The notes under the pieces are model-generated. The model was given only the letters and a program-made list of their open reading frames with translations, did not search any database and had not been told where the DNA came from. Shown here piece by piece: positions 32,655 to 40,307 of a stretch of 64,000 bases of DNA (its first letter is position 1; the number at the start of each line of letters is the position of its first letter). Made by a program: the position numbers and the translations under genes. The stretch comes from Halolamina salifodinae (GTDB lineage Archaea; Halobacteriota; Halobacteria; Halobacteriales; Haloferacaceae), in the NCBI RefSeq assembly GCF_017874235.1, contig NZ_JAGGLC010000001.1, positions 310,001-374,000 of the forward strand. Direction: 5' to 3'.

Positions 32655-32954
32655 CTAGAGCTGCAACAACTGCGCGTGCCGGGTCTCCCCGACCTCGAGT
32701 ACCGTCGCCTCGTCGATGAAGCCGGCCTCGACGGCGACGCCGACGGACTCCTCGCCCACGAGGTTCGCTATGGACGCGCGCTGCAGGCCCGCGATGACGG
32801 CGTCGGCGTCGGCCTCGACGGCGTCCTCGCCGCCGTAGAACGACTCCGAGACCGTCAGCGAGATGTCGCCGCTCTCGAAGGTTCGGCCCAGCAGGTCGGG
32901 GTCGCAGACCGACACCAGCAGGCCGCGTTCGGTCTCTCGTTCGCGGAGCAGCAT
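32655..32954 (-). CDS. DUF424 family protein
   Basis: Product of 99 residues. The layout MLLRERETERGLLVSVCDPDLLGRTFESGDISLTVSESFYGG matches the archaeal DUF424 family, whose function is unknown but which is conserved near translation/RNA genes. The start overlaps the upstream TPR gene stop (TGATG), so the two are coupled. Confidence 0.8.
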   Translation of the reverse strand: MLLRERETERGLLVSVCDPDLLGRTFESGDISLTVSESFYGGEDAVEADADAVIAGLQRASIANLVGEESVGVAVEAGFIDEATVLEVGETRHAQLLQL

Positions 32955-33697
32955 CAGTACTCGTCGACCATCTGCTGCTCTGCCTCCTCGCGCATCTCCT
33001 CGGCCCGCTGGCGCGCTTCCTCGGCCTCCTCCTCGCGCCCGACCTCCTCGAGCGCGCGGACCTTCTCCTCCAACACTTCGGCGTTGCTCATGCCGAGTCG
33101 CTGGGCGTTCTCGAAGCAGTCCACGGCGTTCTCGGCGAGGCCGCGTTCGAGCATGAAGAACCCACGGTTGTACCAGGCCTGCGCGAAGCGCGGGTCGATC
33201 TCGACGGCGTTCTCGGCGTGGCGCAGCGCCTCCTCGCTCTGGCCGAACTCCCAGAGGGCGTACGCGAGGTTCGTCTCGGCGGTGGCGGCGTGCTCGGACT
33301 CGTCGTCGATATCGATGGCCTCCTTGTACGCGCCGATGGCGGCGTCGTACTCCTCGAGTTCGGCGTGGGAGGCGCCCTTGTTGACCCAGGCCTCCTGCTC
33401 CTTGGTCGGGTCGTCGGCGAACTGGGCGGCGCGCTCGAACGTCTCGGTCGCCTCCTCGAAGCGGTTGATCTGCGTGTAGGAGACGCCGACGTCGATGAGT
33501 TGGTCGGTGTCGATCTCGTCTTTCGCGATGTTGCGCTCGTCGAGCAGGTCCGACAGTACCCGCGTGTCCACGGGGTCGACCTTCGCCGGATCGACTTTCA
33601 GCTCCGGGGGGTCGAGGTCGAACTCCTCGAACTCGTCGGGGAGCCCCTGTCCCTCCGAGAACTGGTGGTCGCGGTCCTCACGGGGGTTATCGCTCAT
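32954..33697 (-). CDS. Tetratricopeptide repeat protein
   Basis: Product of 247 residues from ATG 33697. Residues about 75-215 contain four TPR units (for example SYTQINRFEEATETFERAAQF, ASHAELEEYDAAIGAYKEA, LAYALWEFGQSEEALRHAENA, GFFMLERGLAENAVDCFENA). The N-terminus is acidic and the C-terminus a charged helix. It should act as a protein-interaction scaffold in the cytoplasm. The frame stays open for about 1.5 kb upstream, but the Ser/Arg/Pro-rich composition there shows this is a shadow of genes on the other strand. Confidence 0.85.
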   Translation of the reverse strand: MSDNPREDRDHQFSEGQGLPDEFEEFDLDPPELKVDPAKVDPVDTRVLSDLLDERNIAKDEIDTDQLIDVGVSYTQINRFEEATETFERAAQFADDPTKEQEAWVNKGASHAELEEYDAAIGAYKEAIDIDDESEHAATAETNLAYALWEFGQSEEALRHAENAVEIDPRFAQAWYNRGFFMLERGLAENAVDCFENAQRLGMSNAEVLEEKVRALEEVGREEEAEEARQRAEEMREEAEQQMVDEY

Positions 33698-33779
33698 TAC
33701 CCGAGGTTCGTCGTCGGCGGGGGTAAGGGTTACGCGTCCGGCCCAAACGTTTAGCCGGCACGGGCGCCTGTCACCGCCT

Positions 33780-34367
33780 ATGCGCCTGTTCTTCGCCATC
33801 GACCTCCCCGAAGAACTCCAGGAACCGTTCGCCGTCCTGCAGGACGACCTCGCCGGCGCCGAGGGGCTCAGCTTCACCGACCCCGAGCAGGCCCACCTCA
33901 CGATGAAGTTCCTCGGCGAGGTCCCGACCGAAGAGGAGACCGACGACGCCAACGGCGACGAACCGACCGTCTCGGACGCGAAAGTCGCCGGCGCTGTCGC
34001 CGCCGAGGCCACGGATCTCGGCCCCTTCGAGATGGAGGTCGGCGGCCTCGGCGCGTTCCCCTCCGAGGAGTACATCTCGGTGGTCTGGGCCGGCGTGCGC
34101 GACGGCGCCGCCGACCTCCACGAACTCGCGGCCGCGCTCGAAACCGCGACCACCGAGCGCGGCTTCAGCCCCGCCGACAACGACTTCACCCCCCACGTTA
34201 CGGTCGCGCGGATGAACGACGCCCGCGGGAAGGACCTCGTGCAGGACCGCATCCGGAACGAGGACCCGACCATCGGCCGCTTCACCGCCGAGGAACTCCG
34301 CCTGACGCGGTCGGTTCTCGGCGAGGAGGGCGCAGAACACGAGACAATCGCCCGGTTCCCGCTCTGA
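33780..34367 (+). CDS. thpR: RNA 2',3'-cyclic phosphodiesterase (ThpR, 2'-5' RNA ligase family)
   Basis: Product of 195 residues. The two catalytic His-x-Thr motifs are HLTMKFLG (His39) and HVTVARM (His139), the hallmark of 2H phosphoesterases. MRLFFAIDLPEEL is the typical N-terminus. A low-complexity insert (residues 51-66) follows the first motif. It opens 2',3'-cyclic phosphates at RNA ends. AAACGTTTAG about 28 nt upstream may be its TATA box. Confidence 0.9.
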   Translation: MRLFFAIDLPEELQEPFAVLQDDLAGAEGLSFTDPEQAHLTMKFLGEVPTEEETDDANGDEPTVSDAKVAGAVAAEATDLGPFEMEVGGLGAFPSEEYISVVWAGVRDGAADLHELAAALETATTERGFSPADNDFTPHVTVARMNDARGKDLVQDRIRNEDPTIGRFTAEELRLTRSVLGEEGAEHETIARFPL

Positions 34368-34432
34368 ACCGGGTATGGAGATTCTGACCCGACGCACGCA
34401 ACAGCGATCTCCACTGACAGCGAAGGTGAGGT

Positions 34433-34609
34433 ATGGAACTCAGCCAGATTCAGCAGTACGCGGGCGGGCGAGCGGCCGACACCGACCTCACGACCGACGC
34501 GCTCCGGACACGCTACGCGGCACTCCGGGCACGGGCGGCCGACAGCGAGGAGGCTGCCGCCGAAACGCGTCCCGTTTCCGGCCGGCGAACAGGAGCTTCG
34601 CTCCTGTAA
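34433..34609 (+). CDS. Small 58-residue ORF whose end lies in a palindromic element
   Basis: MELSQIQQYAGGRAADTDLTTDALRTRYAAL followed by an Ala/Arg-rich helix has haloarchaeal codon use. The last 16 or so codons (ending GASLL-stop) are formed by the 55-bp palindromic element copy at 34561-34615, which supplies the stop codon. It could be a gene shortened by insertion of the element, or a natural small gene. No family recognised. Confidence 0.4.
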   Translation: MELSQIQQYAGGRAADTDLTTDALRTRYAALRARAADSEEAAAETRPVSGRRTGASLL

Positions 34610-34615
34610 ACGTCG
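34561..34615. repeat. 55-bp paired-hairpin repeat, copy A
   Basis: Matches 35529-35583 at 49 of 55 positions, the last 32 identical. Contains GAAACG-cgtcc-CGTTTC and ACAGGAGC-ttc-GCTCCTGT. Sits at the 3' end of a small plus-strand gene. Confidence 0.85.
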
Positions 34616-34684
34616 CTGGCGCAGCCCTGCGACGGTGACCTCCCTTTTCGGTACGGTTTTCGGCGCGCCAGCCCGAGTCGGGCT

Positions 34685-35434
34685 ATGATCGAGGTTTCGC
34701 TCACGCCCGAGGCCCAATCCATCGCCAGACGGCGCTACGAGGCAGCGAAGCAACGCCGTGAGCGAGACGCGACGACGCCCGACGAGTACGCCCGCCGCGC
34801 GCAGGCCTGCGTCGGCGCCGGAACGTTCGCGCTCCTGTTCGACGGGTTCGACGCCGCTCACGAGGCGTTCGGGGACGCCGCCGATGACTATCTCGAGAGC
34901 GTCGAGGCCCGCATCGCCGACCCCGCGGGCACGGACTACGCCGCGCTCCCCCTGCACGCGTGGCGCGGCGCGTACGCGGCCCTGCTCGCCGGCGACCACG
35001 GCCGGACGCACGCGCTGGCCGACGCTGTCGCGATGGCCGAACAGGAGCCCGAGCCCGGTATCGAACTGGACGACCACCCCTACTTCTACGCGAAGGCAAT
35101 CGCCGCCGCCGCGGCGCGCGATGACGTGGACGCCGAGGAAGCGCTCGACAACACCGAACCGACCAACGAGTGGGCGCACGCGACGACGACGGCGATCCGC
35201 GGCATCGTCGAACCCGACCGGGGAGCCTTTGAGTCGGCGCTGGACGAACTGCTCGAAGCCGCCCACGAGCGCGCCGACGCCGGCAGCGAGATGGACGTGC
35301 GGGCGATGGTGTTCGCCCCCGAGCCGACGGCGATGACGCTGATGGCGTGGGAGCGCAAGATGGGCTACGACCCCGACAGCCCGCTGGTCCCCTCCTCGTT
35401 CCTCTGGGAGACGCTACCGAAACTGCAGGATTGA
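34685..35434 (+). CDS. Haloarchaeal protein of unknown function
   Basis: Product of 249 residues, predicted all-helical, with a basic start (EAQSIARRRYEAAKQRRERDATT) and alternating Ala-rich helices, and a C-terminal WERKMGYDPDSPLVPSSFLWETL. No signal peptide or membrane helix. The helical-hairpin character recalls TPR-like or immunity-protein-like solenoid folds, but I cannot name a family. Convergent with the TANGO2-like gene, whose stop is 2 bp beyond. Confidence 0.7.
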   Translation: MIEVSLTPEAQSIARRRYEAAKQRRERDATTPDEYARRAQACVGAGTFALLFDGFDAAHEAFGDAADDYLESVEARIADPAGTDYAALPLHAWRGAYAALLAGDHGRTHALADAVAMAEQEPEPGIELDDHPYFYAKAIAAAAARDDVDAEEALDNTEPTNEWAHATTTAIRGIVEPDRGAFESALDELLEAAHERADAGSEMDVRAMVFAPEPTAMTLMAWERKMGYDPDSPLVPSSFLWETLPKLQD

Positions 35435-35435
35435 C

Positions 35436-36248
35436 TCAGTTCTCCAGCGATTCCGCGGCGTCGACAACTTCGAACGCCGTCTCGCAGGGCGGCCCATCCG
35501 CGAACTCCATCCGGACAGCGCCGTCACCGGAAGCGGGCCCCGCTTCCGGCTGGCGAACAGGAGCTTCGCTCCTGTAAACGTCGACGCCGAGCGAGAGCAG
35601 CGTCGCCGAGACGGTGCCGTAGCCGTTGTCGTGGACACAGACGCCGTACTCGTGGTTCCCGAGCACTCTCCCTGCGCGGTCGAGCCAGCCGTCGCTCTCC
35701 TCATCGGGATAGGGGAGTAGCTCCGTCCGGACCGCGGCGGCGTCCGCGGCCTGTTCCTGCCCGCGCTCGGCGTTCTCGACGGGAATCGCCGGCGCGTCGC
35801 TGGCGCCGACGTTGACGACGACGTGGACCCCCGGCTCCAGTTCCCGAATCAGCAAGCGACCATCCCACTCCAGCAGGAACGCCGAGTCGGCGTCGGCGAG
35901 CACGAGGTTGAACCCCGCGTACTCGTGGTCCTCGCTAGCCTCTTGGACCATCGACGCCGCCGCTGCCGCGGAGGGCTCCCGGAGCGCGTCGCGCACGAGC
36001 AGGCCACGCGAACGCTCGCCCGCGAGGTCCGCGTCGGTCCAGCGGTTGGTCACGCCGACGAACAGGCCCGAGTCGTTGTAGCCGAGCCACGTGCCGCCGG
36101 CCTCGGCGTCCCGCGGTGCGATTACGGCCGGCTCGGTTTCCAGCTGCTGGGGCGGCTCTGAGGCCCGGTCGCGCTGCTCGTCACGGTTCGCGGCCACGGC
36201 GACGGGCGCGTCGTCGAACACCTGCCAGGCGAGCGTCAGCGTACACAC
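35436..36248 (-). CDS. TANGO2/NRDE-family N-terminal-nucleophile-type protein
   Basis: Product of 270 residues starting (GTG) with M-Cys2-TLTLAW, followed by VAVAANRDEQRDR (the NRDE motif) and GGTWLGYNDSGLFVGVTNRW. This is the family of TANGO2, linked to heme and lipid handling in eukaryotes, with an Ntn-hydrolase-like fold in which Cys2 would be exposed by Met removal. Near the C-terminus the peptide VYRSEAPVRQPEAGPAS is encoded by a palindromic repeat copy (35527-35583) and has no expected counterpart in the family, so it looks like an in-frame insertion. Confidence 0.85.
   Translation of the reverse strand: MCTLTLAWQVFDDAPVAVAANRDEQRDRASEPPQQLETEPAVIAPRDAEAGGTWLGYNDSGLFVGVTNRWTDADLAGERSRGLLVRDALREPSAAAAASMVQEASEDHEYAGFNLVLADADSAFLLEWDGRLLIRELEPGVHVVVNVGASDAPAIPVENAERGQEQAADAAAVRTELLPYPDEESDGWLDRAGRVLGNHEYGVCVHDNGYGTVSATLLSLGVDVYRSEAPVRQPEAGPASGDGAVRMEFADGPPCETAFEVVDAAESLEN
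35529..35583. repeat. 55-bp paired-hairpin repeat, copy B, inside the TANGO2-like gene
   Basis: Near-identical to copy A at 34561-34615 but inserted in a gene on the other strand. Hairpin 1 is CCGGAAGCGGG...CCCGCTTCCGG (35527-35549), hairpin 2 is ACAGGAGC-ttc-GCTCCTGT (35557-35575). The frame stays open and about 18 residues are added. Confidence 0.85.
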
Positions 36249-36303
36249 GGACGCGGATAGGCGCGGGCGGTGTTTAAGCCCCCGGCGTCCCACCGGCCGG
36301 TAG

Positions 36304-37464
36304 ATGCTCGAAGGCGTCAACGTCGCGCTCGGGGTCACCGGCAGCATCGCCGCGGTGAAAGTCGTGGAACTGGCCCACGAACTCCGCCGGCAGGGTGCCG
36401 CGGTCCGCGGCGTGCTGACCGAGAGCGCACAGGGGATCGTCCACCCGTGGGCCGTCGAGTTCGCCACCGGCCACGATCCGGTCACGGAGATCACCGGCAG
36501 CGTCGAACACGTCGACCTCTGCGGGCGCGAGGGCTGGGCGGACGTGCTCCTGATCGCCCCCTGCACGGCCAACACGGTCGGCAAGATCGCCGGCGCTATC
36601 GACGACTCGCCGGTGACGACGACGGCGACGACCGCCATTGGCGCCGACGTGCCCGTCGTGATCGCGCCCGCGATGCACGAACCGATGTACGACCATCCGG
36701 GCGTGCTGGGCGCCATCGAGACGGTCGAGTCGTGGGGCGTCGACTTCGTCGACCCGCGGATCGAGGAGGGGAAAGCCAAGATCGCCACCGAGGAGGCCAT
36801 CGTCACCGAAGTCGCTCGCGCCACCACCCCCGACTCGCTCGCCGGCGAGCACGTCGTCGTCACCTCGGGCGCGACCAGCGAGCCGGTCGATCCGATCCGA
36901 ACCATCACCAACCGCGCGTCGGGGAAGACTGGCCGCGCGGTCGCCAAAGCGTGCTACGTCCGCGGCGCCGCGGTCACGCTGGTCCACGACGGCGACGACG
37001 TGCCCTACGCCGACGTGCGGCAGGTCGAGCGCGCCGGAGAGATGCGCGATGCGGTGCTCGACGCCCTCGCGAGCGCGGACGCACTGATCTCCGCCGCAGC
37101 CATCTCGGACTTCACCGTCGACGCCGCCTCGGAGAAGATCAAGTCCGGCGAAAAGCGCACGCTGACCCTGAAGCCAGCGCCGAAGCTCATCGACGCCGCG
37201 CGCGACGCCTATCCGGACCTCCCCATCGTCGGCTTCAAAGCCGAGACGGACGGCGACGACGCCGCACTCGTCCCCGAAGCCCGGCGGATTCTGAAGCGCG
37301 CCGATCTCTCCTTCGTCGTCGCCAACGACGCGAGCGTGATGGGCGCCGACGAAACCCGGGCGCTGCTCGTCAGGCGCAACGACTACACGGAGTTCGGCGG
37401 GAGCAAGGCGGAGTTGGGTGCGCGCGTGGCCGAGGAGTTGGCGACAGAGTTGGATAACGAATAG
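36304..37464 (+). CDS. coaBC: Bifunctional phosphopantothenoylcysteine decarboxylase / phosphopantothenate-cysteine ligase
   Basis: Product of 386 residues. The N-terminal flavoprotein CoaC part (LGVTGSIAAVKVVELAHEL, TANTVGKIAGAIDD, APAMHEPMYDHP) spans about residues 1-175. The CoaB part (VVTSGATSEPVDPIRTITNRASGKTG, then DALISAAAISDFTV) covers the rest. It catalyses two steps from 4'-phosphopantothenate to 4'-phosphopantetheine in coenzyme A synthesis. It is divergent from the TANGO2-like gene with 55 bp between. Confidence 0.93.
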   Translation: MLEGVNVALGVTGSIAAVKVVELAHELRRQGAAVRGVLTESAQGIVHPWAVEFATGHDPVTEITGSVEHVDLCGREGWADVLLIAPCTANTVGKIAGAIDDSPVTTTATTAIGADVPVVIAPAMHEPMYDHPGVLGAIETVESWGVDFVDPRIEEGKAKIATEEAIVTEVARATTPDSLAGEHVVVTSGATSEPVDPIRTITNRASGKTGRAVAKACYVRGAAVTLVHDGDDVPYADVRQVERAGEMRDAVLDALASADALISAAAISDFTVDAASEKIKSGEKRTLTLKPAPKLIDAARDAYPDLPIVGFKAETDGDDAALVPEARRILKRADLSFVVANDASVMGADETRALLVRRNDYTEFGGSKAELGARVAEELATELDNE

Positions 37465-37472
37465 CGATCAGC

Positions 37473-37500
37473 GCCGGCGTCCGCCGTGGCCGACGCCGGC
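37473..37500. terminator. Hairpin between convergent coaBC and mutL
   Basis: GCCGGCGTC...GACGCCGGC, 9-bp arms with a 10-nt loop, starting 9 nt after the coaBC stop. A second weaker GCCGGC dyad lies near 37510-37528. Position between convergent genes suggests a bidirectional terminator. Confidence 0.45.
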
Positions 37501-37535
37501 TCAGTCCGTGCCGGCGGCATCCGAGCCGGCGGGGG

Positions 37536-39836
37536 TTATTGCCGGCGTCCGCCATGCCCCGGATAGTCGCGCTCGAACCGATCCCCGATCTCCTCGCCGG
37601 AAATTTCGACGATCACGGGGCGGCCGTGCGGGCAGGCGTAGGGGTTCTCACAGCCGTCCAGCGCCGACAGCAGGTCGCTCACCGACCCCTCGGTCAGCGA
37701 CGTGTTGCCCGTCACCGACGGGTAGCACGCCAGATCCGCCAGCAGGTCGTCGACGGCGTCCTCGACGGGCGCGCCGCCGTCCTCCTCGGTGACGAACGCC
37801 GAGAGCACGTCGCGCAGGAGTTCGGGATCGAGCGTCGCATCGAACACCGCCGGCACCGCCGTCACGGAGACAGTTCGATCTCCCTCGCGCTCCGCATCGA
37901 ACCCGATCTCCCCGAGTGCGTCGGCGTGCCGTTCGAACAGTTCGGCCTCGCGCGCGGTGAGTTCGAGGCGGACTGGCTCCGCGAGGCTCTGGCTCGCCAT
38001 CCCGTCGGCGAACTGCCGCCGCAGGCGCTCGTAGTTCACGCGCTCGTCGGCAGCATGCTGGTCGATCAGTACGAGGCCGCCGTCGGTCTCGGCGACGACG
38101 TAGGTGTCCTGTAGCTGTCCGAGCACCCGGAGCGTCGGCAGCGAGTCGAACGCCCCGCCGGCCTCCGCGGTGCCGCCGCCGAGGGACCGCTGGGTCGCCG
38201 TGGAGAACGACTGCTCGTGGTCAGGCGACGGGTCAGTTGGTTCGGTCGACTCCGGAGAACAGTCTCCGGAGGCCGAACGCGACGTTGGTTCAGGCGTCGA
38301 GGGAGCGTCGCTGGAGGTGGCTGGGCCCTCCGAACCGAAGTCCGATCCGTCAGCGCCTCCCGTTCGACTCGAACCCGAACCCCCTGCGGTCGACGTCCCG
38401 GATCCCCCGGAGAGGTCGACCGACCAGTCGTCAGCGTCGTCGGTCGGTTCTGTGGGCGTATCCCCGGTCGTGGACCCGCCGGCCGTCGGCCCGTCGCTCT
38501 CGTCGCTCCAGTCGTCCAGATCCGTCTCCGAAGCGCCGTCGCCGCCGCTGTCGCGGACACCGCCGGATGGCTCGTCAGTCGACGACGAGCCACCGATCCC
38601 GGACCGCTTCTCGGAGTCCGTGCTGCGCGTGGTGCGTCGCTCTGCCACGCCGCTGGCCTCCTCGTGGCGCGTGTCGGCGCCGCCGACCACCTCATCGTCG
38701 TCACCGCCGGGCTGGATCGGCGTCTCGCCAGCCTGCGAGCGCCCGCGTGGGGCCGAGGTGCGGATCAGCCCCTCCGCGAGCAGCGCCTCCTTCACCGCCT
38801 CGGAGACGGCCTCCTTCACGCCCGATTCGTCGTCGAAGCGGACCTCCAGCTTTCGCGGGTGGACGTTCACGTCGACGGTCGCCGGATCGAGTTCGACGAA
38901 CAGCACCGCGAAGGGGTAGCGATCCGGCGCCAACTGCCCGCCGTAGGCGTCGAGCACCGCCTCCCGGAGCGTCGACGCGGTAACGTAGCGGTCGTTGACG
39001 AACGTCGAGAGGTACTCCCGGCCCGCGCGGGTGGTCTCGGGGTGCGAGACGAGTCCTCTGACGGATCGAATCGGGGTCTCTGCACTCACATCGTCGGCGG
39101 ACCACTCCACGTCGACCATCGACTCCGCCACCTCGCGGCCGTACACCGAGAGCACCGTCGAGCGGAGGTTCCCGGTGCCGCCGGACTGCGTCCGGCTGCT
39201 AGGGGGACTCCGTCCCCCGTTGCCGTCGGTGGCGAACACCTCGCGGCCGTCGTGCTCCAGCGAGACGGCGACCCCGGGGTTGGCCAACGCGTACTGCGTG
39301 ACGACGGTGTTGACGTGGTCGAACTCCGTCGCGTCGGTCTTGAGGAACTTCCGCCGGGCCGGGACGTTGTAGAACAGATCGTCGACTTCGACGACGGTGC
39401 CCGCGGGACAGCCAGCGGGCGAGGAGTCGCCGATGTCGCCCCCTTCGACGGTGAGTTCGTGGCCCATCTCGCCGTCGCGGGGTTTCGAGCGCATGGTCAG
39501 CCGCGAAACGGCGCCGACCGCCGCCAGCGCCTCGCCGCGGAAGCCGAGCGTGCCGACGCCCGCTTCGAGATCCGCGATGTCGCCGATCTTGGAGGTGTGG
39601 TGGTCCCGAACCGCCAGATCGAGTTCTTCCGCGGACATCCCGACGCCGTCGTCGCGCACGCGGATGCCGTCCTTTCCGCCGCGCTCGACGGCGACGCTGA
39701 CGCGGGAGGCGTCGGCGTCGATGCTGTTTTCGACCAGCTCCTTCACCACCGAGGCGGGGCGCTCGACGACCTCGCCGGCGGCGATGCGCTGGACCGTTGC
39801 GTCGTCCAGTGCAGTGATGCTCGGCTCCTCGCTCAT
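37536..39836 (-). CDS. mutL: DNA mismatch repair protein MutL
   Basis: Product of 766 residues. The N-terminal GHKL ATPase shows AAGEVVERPASVVKELVENSIDAD, RDDGVGM and GTLGFRGEALAAV. The C-terminal domain has DQHAADERVNYE, the endonuclease metal motif, and CPHGRPV, so this MutL should nick DNA. The linker (about residues 370-540) is long, rich in Ser/Gly/Asp/Thr and holds a palindrome (38240-38278). A second palindrome pair (39180-39218) sits inside the ATPase domain loop, encoding GGRSPPSSRTQSGG. It stands 3 bp downstream of a NUDIX gene and near mutS. Confidence 0.95.
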   Translation of the reverse strand: MSEEPSITALDDATVQRIAAGEVVERPASVVKELVENSIDADASRVSVAVERGGKDGIRVRDDGVGMSAEELDLAVRDHHTSKIGDIADLEAGVGTLGFRGEALAAVGAVSRLTMRSKPRDGEMGHELTVEGGDIGDSSPAGCPAGTVVEVDDLFYNVPARRKFLKTDATEFDHVNTVVTQYALANPGVAVSLEHDGREVFATDGNGGRSPPSSRTQSGGTGNLRSTVLSVYGREVAESMVDVEWSADDVSAETPIRSVRGLVSHPETTRAGREYLSTFVNDRYVTASTLREAVLDAYGGQLAPDRYPFAVLFVELDPATVDVNVHPRKLEVRFDDESGVKEAVSEAVKEALLAEGLIRTSAPRGRSQAGETPIQPGGDDDEVVGGADTRHEEASGVAERRTTRSTDSEKRSGIGGSSSTDEPSGGVRDSGGDGASETDLDDWSDESDGPTAGGSTTGDTPTEPTDDADDWSVDLSGGSGTSTAGGSGSSRTGGADGSDFGSEGPATSSDAPSTPEPTSRSASGDCSPESTEPTDPSPDHEQSFSTATQRSLGGGTAEAGGAFDSLPTLRVLGQLQDTYVVAETDGGLVLIDQHAADERVNYERLRRQFADGMASQSLAEPVRLELTAREAELFERHADALGEIGFDAEREGDRTVSVTAVPAVFDATLDPELLRDVLSAFVTEEDGGAPVEDAVDDLLADLACYPSVTGNTSLTEGSVSDLLSALDGCENPYACPHGRPVIVEISGEEIGDRFERDYPGHGGRRQ
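38240..38278. repeat. Palindrome in the MutL linker
   Basis: CTCCGGAGA-acag-TCTCCGGAG (38250-38271), with outer GTTCGG and CCGAAC arms (38240-38245, 38273-38278) that extend the fold. Encodes part of the disordered linker. Confidence 0.6.
39180..39218. repeat. Paired palindromic insert in the MutL ATPase domain
   Basis: GCCGGAC-tgc-GTCCGGC (39180-39196) and GGGGGAC-tcc-GTCCCCC (39202-39218), 5 nt apart. The peptide contains RTQSG, recalling the QTQSD encoded by the first hairpin of the M20 gene element, so the two are read in the same frame. Confidence 0.7.
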
Positions 39837-39838
39837 CG

Positions 39839-40222
39839 TCAGAGTAGCCCCGCCCGCTTGATCGCGCGCTTCTGCGTGCTGTTCAGGTCCCGCTCGACGG
39901 CCGCCTCGGGGGCGACCCAGACCGCCCGGACGTGGTCGCCGGCCAGGGTCGCCTGTTCGGTCGGGCTGTGAGTGCGATAGATCGAGGCGAACGCCCCCTG
40001 ATCGCCCACCTCCCAGGCGGTGTTGAGCACCGGCCCGGCCACGTCGGTGTCGAGCCCGGTGGTCTCCCGAATCGCCCGCTTCAGCCCCGCAACGGGCTCC
40101 TCGCCCACTCGGAGCTGTCCGCCGGGGAGCTCCCAGACGCCGTCGTCGTTCTCGAGCAGCAGCAGGCGGTCGTTCGGCCCGAGCAGCACCGCCTTCTGGG
40201 TGACGGCGAACTGCTGGCTCAC
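39839..40222 (-). CDS. NUDIX hydrolase with an incomplete NUDIX box
   Basis: Product of about 127 residues from GTG 40222 (longer starts to 40273 exist but the extra residues look non-coding). The NUDIX segment is GGQLRVGEEPVAGLKRAIRETTGL near residues 45-68. Compared with the consensus G-x5-E-x7-REUXEEXGU, two of the expected Glu are Ala and Thr, so metal binding and catalysis may be weakened or altered. It lies between mutL and mutS, 3 bp upstream of mutL, which suggests co-expression. Substrate unknown. Confidence 0.78.
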   Translation of the reverse strand: MSQQFAVTQKAVLLGPNDRLLLLENDDGVWELPGGQLRVGEEPVAGLKRAIRETTGLDTDVAGPVLNTAWEVGDQGAFASIYRTHSPTEQATLAGDHVRAVWVAPEAAVERDLNSTQKRAIKRAGLL

Positions 40223-40307
40223 GTCCGACCCCCCGCGTCGGCTCGCTGTGCGTGCATGCGCTGACTCACACACCGCGTGCCAAAGAACGATGCGCTCGGC
40301 CGGCCGC

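Noticed and set aside
33698..35266. Extension of the TPR protein to about 770 residues
   Set aside because: The added region is Ser/Arg/Pro-rich, has no domain and overlaps thpR and the unknown gene on the plus strand. The start MSDNPRED at 33697 fits.
38217..39971. Long plus-strand open frame of 584 codons
   Set aside because: Shadow of mutL, which has both ATPase and endonuclease motifs on the minus strand.
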